Shown one piece after another: positions 30,063 through 37,687 of a DNA stretch of 64,000 nucleotides. The notes under the pieces are model-generated. The model searched no databases. It saw only the letters and a list, made by a program, of their open reading frames with translations, and was not told the DNA's origin. The stretch spans positions 2,516,501-2,580,500 of the forward strand of contig NZ_NPJZ01000001.1 in the NCBI RefSeq assembly GCF_002245895.1, in the 5' to 3' direction. Made by a program: the position numbers and the translations under genes. The DNA is from Rhodococcus sp. OK302. GTDB lineage: Bacteria; Actinomycetota; Actinomycetes; Mycobacteriales; Mycobacteriaceae. Position 1 is the first letter of the stretch. Each line of letters begins with the position of its first letter.

Positions 30063-30917
30063 CTAACCCACCGCCCGTGGCCGGCGATGAAGTGTGTGCG
30101 CTGCGACCGGGAATCTCTCCGCCAGCGGCAAGATTTCCGGCCGACGTTGCATTCGCACCCTCACCAGAATGGCAAGGCAGGTGAAACCGTCGTGCCACGT
30201 GATCTTCTTGCCTTCATCCACAGATCGACCGCGGTAGGTCACCGGTACCTCGAAGGGTCGGATACCACCGCGCAACAGTCGGGCCGTTACCTCTGTGTCG
30301 AGCCCGAATCCGCCTTCTTTCAGGGAAAACGAGCGAAGGTGATCGGTCGGAACGAGTTTGAGGCAGGTGTGCATATCCGCGAGGCAGGCGTCATACAACA
30401 GGTTCGCCGCAAGTGTCGTCATGCGTCCGCCGACAGCGAATCGGAACGAGGGGAATCGCGCGTTCACGCCTCGGATTCGGGCGCCGAACACGTGATCTGC
30501 GCATCCTTCGAGCACCGGCCCGAGCAACGACGGAATGTCACTCGGTAGGTACTCCAAATCGGCGTCGAGGATGACGAGGTGGCTTCCTGCTGCGTATTCC
30601 AAGCCGGTCCGTACGGCGGCACCCTTACCGAGATTGACCGGATGAGTCACTACGACAACATCTTTCGATGACAGTGTGTCGAGTATGTGGGATGTATTGT
30701 CCGTGCTTCCGTCGTCGACGACGATCAGTTCCATCTGGCAGGGATAGTGAACGGCGAATACACGATCTATCGCTGCGCGCAGGGTGCGTTCCTCGTTGAA
30801 CACCGGCATCAGGATCGAGAGGCTGACGGAGCGGCGGACGCGTTCGACCCGGCGTAGACGGTCTGAGGGCGAAGTCTCGGTCAACACCCCGTTACGAGGA
30901 AACAATGGCTGATTCAT
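30063..30917 (-). CDS. GT2 family glycosyltransferase
   Basis: 284 residues. GT-A fold of the dolichol-phosphate-mannose-synthase type: LSILMPVFNEERTL at about 32, ELIVVDDGSTDNTS, NLGKGAAVRTG and the metal-binding DADLEY. There is no C-terminal membrane segment. Such enzymes make polyprenyl-phosphate sugars or transfer the first sugars of a lipid-linked chain. As first gene of the operon it directly follows the three-hairpin leader at 30918-31022, the third copy of that element in the window. The operon runs GT2, GT4, polytopic protein, membrane protein, flippase, GT4, almost all with start/stop overlaps. Confidence 0.9.
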   Translation of the reverse strand: MNQPLFPRNGVLTETSPSDRLRRVERVRRSVSLSILMPVFNEERTLRAAIDRVFAVHYPCQMELIVVDDGSTDNTSHILDTLSSKDVVVVTHPVNLGKGAAVRTGLEYAAGSHLVILDADLEYLPSDIPSLLGPVLEGCADHVFGARIRGVNARFPSFRFAVGGRMTTLAANLLYDACLADMHTCLKLVPTDHLRSFSLKEGGFGLDTEVTARLLRGGIRPFEVPVTYRGRSVDEGKKITWHDGFTCLAILVRVRMQRRPEILPLAERFPVAAHTLHRRPRAVG

Positions 30918-31022
30918 CTCACGCTGCCTGACTCGTCCGTAGGGAAGGGACGAGCTACCGGGAATCAGGGGCAGCTCCGAAGAACTATGCGGAAAGTGCC
31001 GGGGAACAAGGGCATACCGACT
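30918..31022 (-). promoter_or_regulatory. Conserved three-hairpin leader, copy G (GT operon)
   Basis: Best-formed copy in RNA sense. Hairpin 1 at 30997-31014 (TGCC / GGCA, loop CTTGTTCCCC). Hairpin 2 at 30952-30977 (GAGCTGCC / GGTAGCTC with one G-U pair, loop CCTGATTCCC). Hairpin 3 at 30932-30954 (CTCGTCC / GGACGAG, seven perfect pairs), ending 14 nt before ATG. Hairpins 2 and 3 share 30952-30954. The conserved TTCGGAGCT precedes hairpin 2, as in copy A. Confidence 0.7.
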
Positions 31023-31028
31023 AAGTTG

Positions 31029-31057
31029 AACTTACTCCTCAACGCGAGCTATGGCCA
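31029..31057 (-). promoter_or_regulatory. Candidate promoter G for GT operon
   Basis: On the minus strand TGGCCA (31057-31052), a 17-bp spacer and TAAGTT (31034-31029) match the two other leader promoters. It overlaps the final codons and stop of the upstream glycosyltransferase gene (end 31039), so the operon would be transcribed from inside that gene's 3' end. Confidence 0.45.
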
Positions 31058-32190
31058 CGCCCGAGATACTTCGGTGGGTGCTCGAGTGCGTGGCAATGCG
31101 TGGCATGTCGATACACGGCTTGTCGGTACACCAGAAGAGTTTCTTCAGCGACATCCGTCCAGTCCGGTATCGACGTCGGGCGGGTGTAGGCGGCGCTCAA
31201 TTGACTTGTGATTGCGCGGGCCAGAGCTGTGACGTCCGCGGCCGACGGAACGAGTGCGACTCCGCCGCCGATGTATTGCTGGGCAATTTCACGGTGAGCG
31301 GGTATGTCGCTCAGGACTATCCGCGAGCCGGCGCAGGCAGCCTCGAGTGGCGCGATACCGAATGCTTCATGTTCGGACAGTGAAACGCACACCTGTGCAG
31401 TTCGGAGCCAGCGATGCAGTGTCGGAGTGTCGACCTGTCCGAGGAATCGCACGCGGTCTCCGAGGCCGAGTCGGAGCGATTCGGAGGCCAGGGCACCTCG
31501 CGCGGAACCGTCGCCGATCACGATGAGCTGAACGGACTGCGGGAGTTCGGTCATGGCCGCGATGACACGATCGACGTGTTTGTACGGCTCGAGTCGCCCG
31601 TGGAACACGAGTGTGGAACTCTCGTCGGGGTAGGGCGCCGCTGCAGTGATGGCCGCAGCATCGACCCCGTTGGGAATTACCGTCATAGGTGTTGTGAGGC
31701 GCGGAAACCTGGTGCGTACCAGTGATCGTTCAGCATCGGACACGCAGATCACAGCTGAACTCGACGTGAAGAGAGCACTGGAGAATCGCCGGTACACCGT
31801 GTGGAGGAGCCGGCCGAGCCGAGTGTGGCCGCTGCCGTGGAAGTGTGGGGTGAATACCACTGCGCGCGTGCGACCGACCAACGCAGTGAGGGCGGCCGAA
31901 GAGTGGTAACTGTGTACATGAATGACGTCGAAAGTGCTGTCGAGGTGCATGGTTCGAAACAGAAGCCTTGGGCAGCATGAAATGATCGCGGTCCGCCAGG
32001 CTGGAAAACGGTGAACTGTGAGTCCATCCCGGTGCTCGACGGAACCTGGACTGGTGCAACCGTCTCGGCTTCCGGTGAAGACTTCCACCTCGACGCCGAG
32101 GCTTGTCAGACCGGAGGCGATCCGCGCGACGTGGATTTCGACGCCACCGGTCGACGGTGGAAATGCGGGAGTTACCAGTGCAATGCGCAT
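31039..32190 (-). CDS. GT4 family glycosyltransferase
   Basis: 383 residues from the ATG at 32190 (MRIALVTPAFPPSTGGVEIHV), a typical GT4 start with the GGVE loop. FDVIHVHSYHSS, VIPNGVD, LVFHGRLEPYKHVDRVI and the E-x7-E region EHEAFGIAPLEAACAGSRIV complete the family pattern. It follows the second GAF-ANTAR gene by 34 bp on the same strand, so the regulator and the enzyme are probably cotranscribed. Its 3' end carries the promoter for the GT2-led operon. Sugar and acceptor unknown. Confidence 0.9.
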   Translation of the reverse strand: MRIALVTPAFPPSTGGVEIHVARIASGLTSLGVEVEVFTGSRDGCTSPGSVEHRDGLTVHRFPAWRTAIISCCPRLLFRTMHLDSTFDVIHVHSYHSSAALTALVGRTRAVVFTPHFHGSGHTRLGRLLHTVYRRFSSALFTSSSAVICVSDAERSLVRTRFPRLTTPMTVIPNGVDAAAITAAAPYPDESSTLVFHGRLEPYKHVDRVIAAMTELPQSVQLIVIGDGSARGALASESLRLGLGDRVRFLGQVDTPTLHRWLRTAQVCVSLSEHEAFGIAPLEAACAGSRIVLSDIPAHREIAQQYIGGGVALVPSAADVTALARAITSQLSAAYTRPTSIPDWTDVAEETLLVYRQAVYRHATHCHALEHPPKYLGRGHSSR

Positions 32191-32224
32191 CCGAGTGCTC
32201 CGTGATGATGAGAGGAGGTGGCGA

Positions 32225-32935
32225 TCAGACTTTGAGGCCGAGCTCGATAATTGCGCGAGAAACGGATAGCACAGTGGCGTTGTGGCTGCGGGCGCGTCGG
32301 CGGATGAGCTGATATGCGGAGTCGGGGGTGGTATCACGATCCCGGGAGACAATTCCCTTGGCCTGCTCCACGGTGATGCGGGTCTCGAGGGCGTGCTGTA
32401 GCTGGGTCGAAATCCGTTCGTGTTCTTGGAGTTCGAGTGACGTGAGTATGAATCGAAGCGTGACCGCGGCCAGTGTCTGAGCGGCCATCAGATCCTGGTT
32501 GTCCCAGTGGACGGGGTCGTGTGAAAAGGCGGTAAGGACACCGACGGTTTCCGTCGTACGTCGAAGCGGAATGGAGGCTACCGCCTTGACTCCCACATGG
32601 CCTGCTTGTGCGGCGAAGCCAGGCCAAGCCGGGGCGTTGCCGGGTACGTCGACGATCTGAAGGATTTCCTGACGACGAAGCCTTCCGGGGCCCGACCGAA
32701 ACTCCTGTTGGCACCGTTCGAAATCGGGGGAACTGACCGAGGTGATGTCTTCTTGGTCGGGAAGGAACAGTGTGATTCCGGCTGCTGCGACACCGAAGAT
32801 CTCGGTAATGTAACGCACGAGTTCGTCGAGTGTTCGCGATACCGACGTGCTTTCGGCAGTCGGGGCGGCGAAATGAGTGAGGGCAGAAAGGAACAGCGCG
32901 TCGTCATGCATGGGAATCCCGCCATTGCTCGTCAT
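32225..32935 (-). CDS. GAF-ANTAR RNA-binding regulator 2
   Basis: GAF (about 20-165) plus ANTAR (about 180-236), 236 residues from the ATG at 32935; ATG 32911 and TTG 32989 are alternatives and the start is uncertain. The GAF region has FRSGPGRL and VASIPLRRTTETVGVLTAF, closely parallel to regulator 1. The ANTAR part contains VEQAKGIVSRDRDTTPDSAY and ends AIIELGLKV, almost the same as AIVEVGLRV in regulator 1, so the two are paralogues. It lacks an obvious copy of the three-hairpin leader. Position just upstream of a GT4 gene suggests it controls surface-glycan genes; this is inference. Confidence 0.88.
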   Translation of the reverse strand: MTSNGGIPMHDDALFLSALTHFAAPTAESTSVSRTLDELVRYITEIFGVAAAGITLFLPDQEDITSVSSPDFERCQQEFRSGPGRLRRQEILQIVDVPGNAPAWPGFAAQAGHVGVKAVASIPLRRTTETVGVLTAFSHDPVHWDNQDLMAAQTLAAVTLRFILTSLELQEHERISTQLQHALETRITVEQAKGIVSRDRDTTPDSAYQLIRRRARSHNATVLSVSRAIIELGLKV

Positions 32936-33347
32936 CGGTGCCGAGGTTCCTCTGCCAGCAGTAACCCAGGAGTCTCGTGAGCTTTCCAATTCGTATCCTG
33001 TTTGTAGACAACAGGTTCGAAGTTGTTGTGTGCTGTCGAACTGTAGAGTGTCCCGTGAATCAGTAAAACAAACTTAAATTCCGGTACGACTCAAGAGTAC
33101 ATACCCACGCCTTGTTTGTGAAGAAATGGGTGGGTGAATATCCGTGAATTCCGTTGCGGCGCATCCGAAGCCTGATTTCCGTACCTTGCGACCGGTTTAA
33201 CCAAAGTAGGAGGGTTGGTTGGTTCTGTCGATCAGGGAGGCTTCGGCAAGCTTCTTGCCGGGCGGAATCGCACCTGACTGGTGCCGCGTCGCGGGTTAAG
33301 GTCAGAAAAACATGTTTCCCGACTACGGTCTCGAAGAGGAGTTTCCT
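32936..33347. other. Intergenic control region
   Basis: About 410 bp between divergent genes (part may encode an N-terminal extension of the ANTAR protein). Visible: CCTGTT/AACAGG hairpin near 33012-33030; an inverted repeat AACCAA / TTGGTT around 33200-33222, immediately downstream of GGTTTAACC, a plausible operator; GGCAA/TTGCC hairpin near 33245-33260. AT-rich stretch at 33060-33080. No gene seen. Confidence 0.4.
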
Positions 33348-34313
33348 GTGCGCGCAATGGTGGTTACGGAATTGTCCGGTCCGCAAAGTATCGACGTTCA
33401 GGAAGTCCCGGAGCCCAGCGCCGAGGGTATGGTTCTCATTGATGTCAAAGCGAGCGGTGTGTGCTTCCCGGACTTGTTGATCACCTACGGCAAGTATCAG
33501 ATTCGAGCTGAGCCGCCGTTCATTCCGGGCGCGGAGATATCGGGTGTGGTGGTATCAGCGCCGGAGGGGTCCGGATTTGCTCCCGGCGAGCGGGTTCTCG
33601 CTGCGACGTATCTCGGGGGATATGCGGAACGTATTGCAGTCAATCCAGCGCAGGTTCATCGGATTCCTGACGAATTGGCTTTCGACGAAGCGGCATCCCT
33701 GATCATCAATTATCAGACGATGGAGTTCGCGCTGGCTCGTCGCGCCAAGATTCAGGCCGGAGAAACCGTGGTCGTTCTCGGTGCTGCGGGTGGCGTGGGA
33801 ACTGCGACCATTCAGTTGGCGAAGGCGCACGGTGCGCGGGTCATCGCAGTCGTTCGGCGTGAGGGTGTCGAGAAATTCCTCCGCGAACTCGGTGCCGACG
33901 AGGTTGTCGCCTTGGCTCCGGGTTGGGGCGAGAAGGTACGGGAACTCACTGCCGGCGTCGGCGCTCAGATCGTCGTGGATCCGGTCGGCGGCGACGCGTT
34001 CGATGACGCAATCCGTGTGCTGGCGCCCGAAGGCCGTCTGGTCGTGATCGGATTTGCCGGCGGCGGGATTCCTCAGGTGAAGGTGAACCGGGTGCTGTTC
34101 CGCAACATCAGCATCGTCGGTGCGGCGTGGGGTGAGTTCACGCGGACCAATCCGGAGGCGGTTGCCGAGGTGCACGCGTCGCTCGTGGAGCACGTCCGAA
34201 ATGGGTTGCGACCCCTCGTCAAGGCTCGGTACGTTTTGGAAGATGCGGCCTTGGCGCTGACCGATCTGGAAACCGGCAAAGTGCTCGGAAAGGCCATCTT
34301 GGTGCAGGAATGA
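33348..34313 (+). CDS. NADPH:quinone reductase-like MDR oxidoreductase
   Basis: 321 residues of the zinc-free quinone oxidoreductase branch of the medium-chain dehydrogenase family. Substrate-side GroES-like domain is about 1-120; the Rossmann motif VVVLGAAGGVGTATIQLAK binds NADPH. No structural or catalytic zinc cysteine set is present. The GTG at 33348 follows GAGGAG with good spacing and is preferred to the ATG at 33312. Likely role is one-electron or hydride reduction of quinones or enones in the cytoplasm. Divergent from the ANTAR gene; a MarR regulator and efflux pump follow 89 bp downstream, so electrophile or xenobiotic stress is a reasonable guess. Confidence 0.88.
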   Translation: MRAMVVTELSGPQSIDVQEVPEPSAEGMVLIDVKASGVCFPDLLITYGKYQIRAEPPFIPGAEISGVVVSAPEGSGFAPGERVLAATYLGGYAERIAVNPAQVHRIPDELAFDEAASLIINYQTMEFALARRAKIQAGETVVVLGAAGGVGTATIQLAKAHGARVIAVVRREGVEKFLRELGADEVVALAPGWGEKVRELTAGVGAQIVVDPVGGDAFDDAIRVLAPEGRLVVIGFAGGGIPQVKVNRVLFRNISIVGAAWGEFTRTNPEAVAEVHASLVEHVRNGLRPLVKARYVLEDAALALTDLETGKVLGKAILVQE

Positions 34314-34402
34314 GCGAAGAAAAGGTGATGGTGCTCACCGTAATCTGGGTTGCACCTTAGTTTCATTTGGGCAATAGTTGCATCCGCACTACTATTCGCC
34401 AG

Positions 34403-34873
34403 GTGATTGATTCGACTTCTGATGACCTGTTCGGAGCACTCGACGAGTTGTTCACTCGCCTGATCAGTATCAGTGATACGGAGTCGATCGATGCATTGGT
34501 CGAGCTGGATCTCTCGTTCTCACAGGTGCGTGTGCTGTTCGCGCTAACACAGCGTGACTCGCCGATCCCGATCAACGAGGTTGCAGACGAGCTCCGGCTC
34601 TCGGTGGCCGCGACGGGGCGCAATATCGATCAGCTCGTGAACATGGGTCTGATCGATCGGCGTGAAGATGAACGTGACCGACGCGTCAAGCGGGTTTCCT
34701 TGTCGGAGGCCGGTCGTAAGGTCACGTCCAATCACATCGAATGCAAGCGTGGTCAGCTTCGCGAGTTCGCTTCGCGTGTGCCCACGCCGGACGCGCTTCG
34801 ACTAGTAGAGGCGCTCGAGCCCATTCTCGCGGGTGAATATCTGCGAGCATTTACCCAGGAGACTTCGCGATGA
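34403..34873 (+). CDS. MarR family regulator
   Basis: 156 residues from GTG 34403; an in-frame TTG at 34367 is possible. Winged-helix core: FSQVRVLFALTQ, then INEVADELRLSVAATGRNIDQLVNMGLIDRREDERDRRVKRVSLSEAG, the recognition helix and wing with the conserved Asp-Arg-Arg of MarR proteins. The stop overlaps the ATG of the DHA2 pump (ATGA), so it very probably represses its own operon and the pump in response to an aromatic or other small ligand. Confidence 0.88.
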   Translation: MIDSTSDDLFGALDELFTRLISISDTESIDALVELDLSFSQVRVLFALTQRDSPIPINEVADELRLSVAATGRNIDQLVNMGLIDRREDERDRRVKRVSLSEAGRKVTSNHIECKRGQLREFASRVPTPDALRLVEALEPILAGEYLRAFTQETSR

Positions 34874-36411
34874 CTTCGCCGAACGCGCCGACAGCGGCGT
34901 CCGACAAACTTGACGGGACGGTCCTCAAGATCGCGTCCGTGGTGGTGCTCGGCGCCATCATGTCCATTCTCGACGTGACCGTGGTGAGTGTTGCGCTGCC
35001 GACATTTGCTGCCGAATTCCAGACGTCCTACGCCACTGTCGCGTGGACGATGACGGCGTACACGCTGGCCCTGGCAACTGTTATCCCGGTGACGGGGTGG
35101 GCAGCCGACCGTTTCGGTACCAAACGTCTGTACATGACTGCGCTGGTCCTGTTCGTGCTTGGTTCAGTGGCTTGTGCGATGGCCTGGGACATCACGTCGC
35201 TCATCGGTTTCCGCGTTCTGCAGGGACTCGGCGGCGGTATGTTGATGCCGCTCGGTATGACGATCATGACCAGGGCAGCGGGCCCGGAGCGCATCGGCCG
35301 CGTTATGGCTGTGCTCGGTATCCCCATGCTGCTCGGTCCCATCGGCGGCCCGATTCTCGGCGGCTGGCTGATCGATGTAGCCAGCTGGCACTGGATCTTC
35401 CTGATCAACTTGCCTGTCGGAATTATTGCGCTCGTTGCAGCTTTCAAGCTTCTGCCGTCCGATAATCCGCAGCCGTCGCAGTCGTTCGACTTCCTCGGCA
35501 TGATCTTGCTGTCTCCCGGTCTGGCTCTGTTCCTCTTCGGTGTTTCCTCGATTCCCGAGGTTGGCACGGTGGCGTCGGCCAGGGTTCTGGTCACCGCGGG
35601 CATCGGTTTGGCCCTGATCATCGGGTTCGTGTTCCACGCCCTCAACAAAGACCATCCACTGATCGACTTGCGGTTGTTCAAGAACCGGCAGTTGACGGTT
35701 GCTGTCATCACGACGTCGTTGTTCATCGTGGCGTTCATGGGCGCTGGTCTACTCTTCCCGAGTTATTTCATCCAGGTGACCGGGTCCACGACCCTTGCTG
35801 CTGGACTGTTGATGGCTCCGCAGGGTTTCGGCGCAATGTTGACGATGCCGATTGCGGGACGTCTTGTGGACAAGATCGGCCCCGGCAAGATCGTTTTGAC
35901 GGGCCTTCCGCTGATCCTGATCGGTATGGGTGTCTTCACGCAGGTGGCAGCCGATTCGCCGACCTGGATGCTGATGGCTGCGCTCTTCGTCATGGGTATG
36001 GGTATGGGTTGCACGATGATGCCGCTGATGACCGCAGCAATCGTGACGCTGTCCAATGATCAGATCGCCCGCGGTTCGTCGCTCATGAACATTGTTCAGC
36101 AGACGGCCGGTTCCATCGGTACCGCCGTCATGTCCGTGGTTCTGACCAATCAGATTCTCAATCACGAGGGCGCAGGGTTGGCCGCTGCTTCGCGGGGCAC
36201 AACCCCGGAAGCTGCGATGATCACGGAACAGACTCCGCCCGAGGTCCTCTCGTACGGATTCTCGCAGTTGGCTGATTCGTTCGGCAATACATTCGTGGTG
36301 GCAACCGTGCTGATCGCCTTGACCTTCATTCCGGCATACTTCCTGCCTCGCAAGAAGATCACGAAGACCGTGGCCGAGGGTGACACCCCGGCGCCGATGA
36401 TGATGCACTGA
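34870..36411 (+). CDS. DHA2-family MFS multidrug transporter
   Basis: 513 residues with 14 predicted membrane segments, the EmrB/QacA (DHA2) layout. Motif A reads GWAADRFGTKRLYM after TM2; motif C-like glycine-rich GIPMLLGPIGGPILGGW lies in TM5; the early TM1 signature SILDVTVVSVALP is typical. It exports hydrophobic drugs or metabolites by proton antiport across the inner membrane. Coupled to the MarR gene upstream, and terminated by the hairpin at 36429-36465. Substrate unknown. Confidence 0.93.
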   Translation: MTSPNAPTAASDKLDGTVLKIASVVVLGAIMSILDVTVVSVALPTFAAEFQTSYATVAWTMTAYTLALATVIPVTGWAADRFGTKRLYMTALVLFVLGSVACAMAWDITSLIGFRVLQGLGGGMLMPLGMTIMTRAAGPERIGRVMAVLGIPMLLGPIGGPILGGWLIDVASWHWIFLINLPVGIIALVAAFKLLPSDNPQPSQSFDFLGMILLSPGLALFLFGVSSIPEVGTVASARVLVTAGIGLALIIGFVFHALNKDHPLIDLRLFKNRQLTVAVITTSLFIVAFMGAGLLFPSYFIQVTGSTTLAAGLLMAPQGFGAMLTMPIAGRLVDKIGPGKIVLTGLPLILIGMGVFTQVAADSPTWMLMAALFVMGMGMGCTMMPLMTAAIVTLSNDQIARGSSLMNIVQQTAGSIGTAVMSVVLTNQILNHEGAGLAAASRGTTPEAAMITEQTPPEVLSYGFSQLADSFGNTFVVATVLIALTFIPAYFLPRKKITKTVAEGDTPAPMMMH

Positions 36412-36428
36412 CATACTTTCTCAACGAT

Positions 36429-36465
36429 CGAGGGCGGCAAGCACACACTGTGCTTGCCGCCCTCG
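36429..36465 (+). terminator. Terminator after DHA2 pump gene
   Basis: Inverted repeat of 17 bp (CGAGGGCGGCAAGCACA / TGTGCTTGCCGCCCTCG) with a three-base loop, 17 bp after the stop. The stem is very stable; only a short T-rich tail follows. Confidence 0.8.
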
Positions 36466-36554
36466 GCGTTTGTGGCGCGGAATAGCAATAAATGATTGAA
36501 TGTTGAACTAACTACATGCAGAAGCATGGATCAGCATTCTCGCGAGGAGTAACC

Positions 36555-37646
36555 ATGCAGTTCGGAATCTTCACGGTCGGCGATGTCACGACTGACCCCA
36601 CAACCGGGGTCACTCCGACAGAGCACGAGCGCATAAAGGCCATGACGACCATCGCCAAGCACGCTGAGGAGGTCGGACTCGACGTCTTCGCGACCGGTGA
36701 GCATCACAACAAGCCGTTTGTGCCGTCGTCTCCGACCACCATGCTCGGCTACATCGCAGCCCAGACCGAGAAGATCACGCTGTCCACGTCCACAACGCTG
36801 ATCACCACCAACGATCCGGTCAAGATCGCCGAGGACTACGCGATGCTGCAGCACCTTGCCGAGGGCCGCGTCGACCTCATGATGGGCCGCGGCAACACTG
36901 CGCCGGTGTATCCGTGGTTCGGCAAGGACATCCGCGCCGGCATCCCGTTGGCTCTCGAGAACTACCAGCTTCTGCGCCGGTTGTGGGACGAAGAAGTGGT
37001 GAATTGGCAAGGGGAGTACCGCACTCCGCTGCAGGGCTTCACCTCCACGCCTCGCCCGCTGGACGGCATCGCTCCGTTCGTGTGGCACGGCTCGATCCGT
37101 AGCCCGGAGATCGCAGAGATTGCGGCCTATCACGGTGACGGCTTCTTCGCGAACAACATCTTCTGGCCCAAGGAGCACTACATCGAGTTGATCAATCTTT
37201 ACCGTCAGCGTTACGAGCATTACGGTCACGGCTCCGCGGATCAGGCGATCGTCGGACTCGGCGGTCAGGTGTTCATGCGTAAGAACAGTCAGGACGCAGT
37301 CAAGGAATTCCGCCCGTACTTCAATAATGCACCCGTTTACGGTCATGGACCGTCGCTCGAAGAGTTCACCGAGCAGACGCCTCTGACGGTCGGCTCGCCC
37401 GAACAGGTCATCGAGAAGACTTTGGCTTTCGCCGATTTCTTCGGCGACTACCAACGCCAACTGTTCCTGATGGACCACGCCGGCCTTCCACTCAAGACGG
37501 TGCTCGAGCAGCTCGATCTCCTCGGCGAAGAAGTTGTGCCGGTGCTGCGTCGTGAGTTCGCGGCGCGTCGTCCGGCACACGTTCCGGACAACCCGCCGAC
37601 GCATGCGTCGATGAAGGCGGCCCGCGACGCGAGCATCTCGGCTTAG
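36555..37646 (+). CDS. Luciferase-like FMN/F420 monooxygenase
   Basis: 363 residues of the bacterial luciferase-like TIM-barrel family. The beginning MQFGIFTVGDVTTDP and AEEVGLDVFATGEHHNKPF are typical, followed by TTNDPVKIAEDYAMLQHLAEGRVDLMMGRG, the conserved flavin-side helix. Such enzymes use reduced FMN (or F420) to oxidise organic substrates; no reductase partner sits beside it. The ATG at 36555 is preceded by GCGAGGAG. It lies 41 bp upstream of the pirin gene and may be cotranscribed with it. Substrate unknown. Confidence 0.88.
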   Translation: MQFGIFTVGDVTTDPTTGVTPTEHERIKAMTTIAKHAEEVGLDVFATGEHHNKPFVPSSPTTMLGYIAAQTEKITLSTSTTLITTNDPVKIAEDYAMLQHLAEGRVDLMMGRGNTAPVYPWFGKDIRAGIPLALENYQLLRRLWDEEVVNWQGEYRTPLQGFTSTPRPLDGIAPFVWHGSIRSPEIAEIAAYHGDGFFANNIFWPKEHYIELINLYRQRYEHYGHGSADQAIVGLGGQVFMRKNSQDAVKEFRPYFNNAPVYGHGPSLEEFTEQTPLTVGSPEQVIEKTLAFADFFGDYQRQLFLMDHAGLPLKTVLEQLDLLGEEVVPVLRREFAARRPAHVPDNPPTHASMKAARDASISA

Positions 37647-37687
37647 TCGAGCAGGCATTTCGGACCGACCCGAGGCAGGATGAAGAG

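Noticed and set aside
14859..31022. The leader as a known c-di-GMP, c-di-AMP, cobalamin, TPP or SAM riboswitch
   Set aside because: Compared by eye with the conserved cores of these classes; only short chance similarity was seen.
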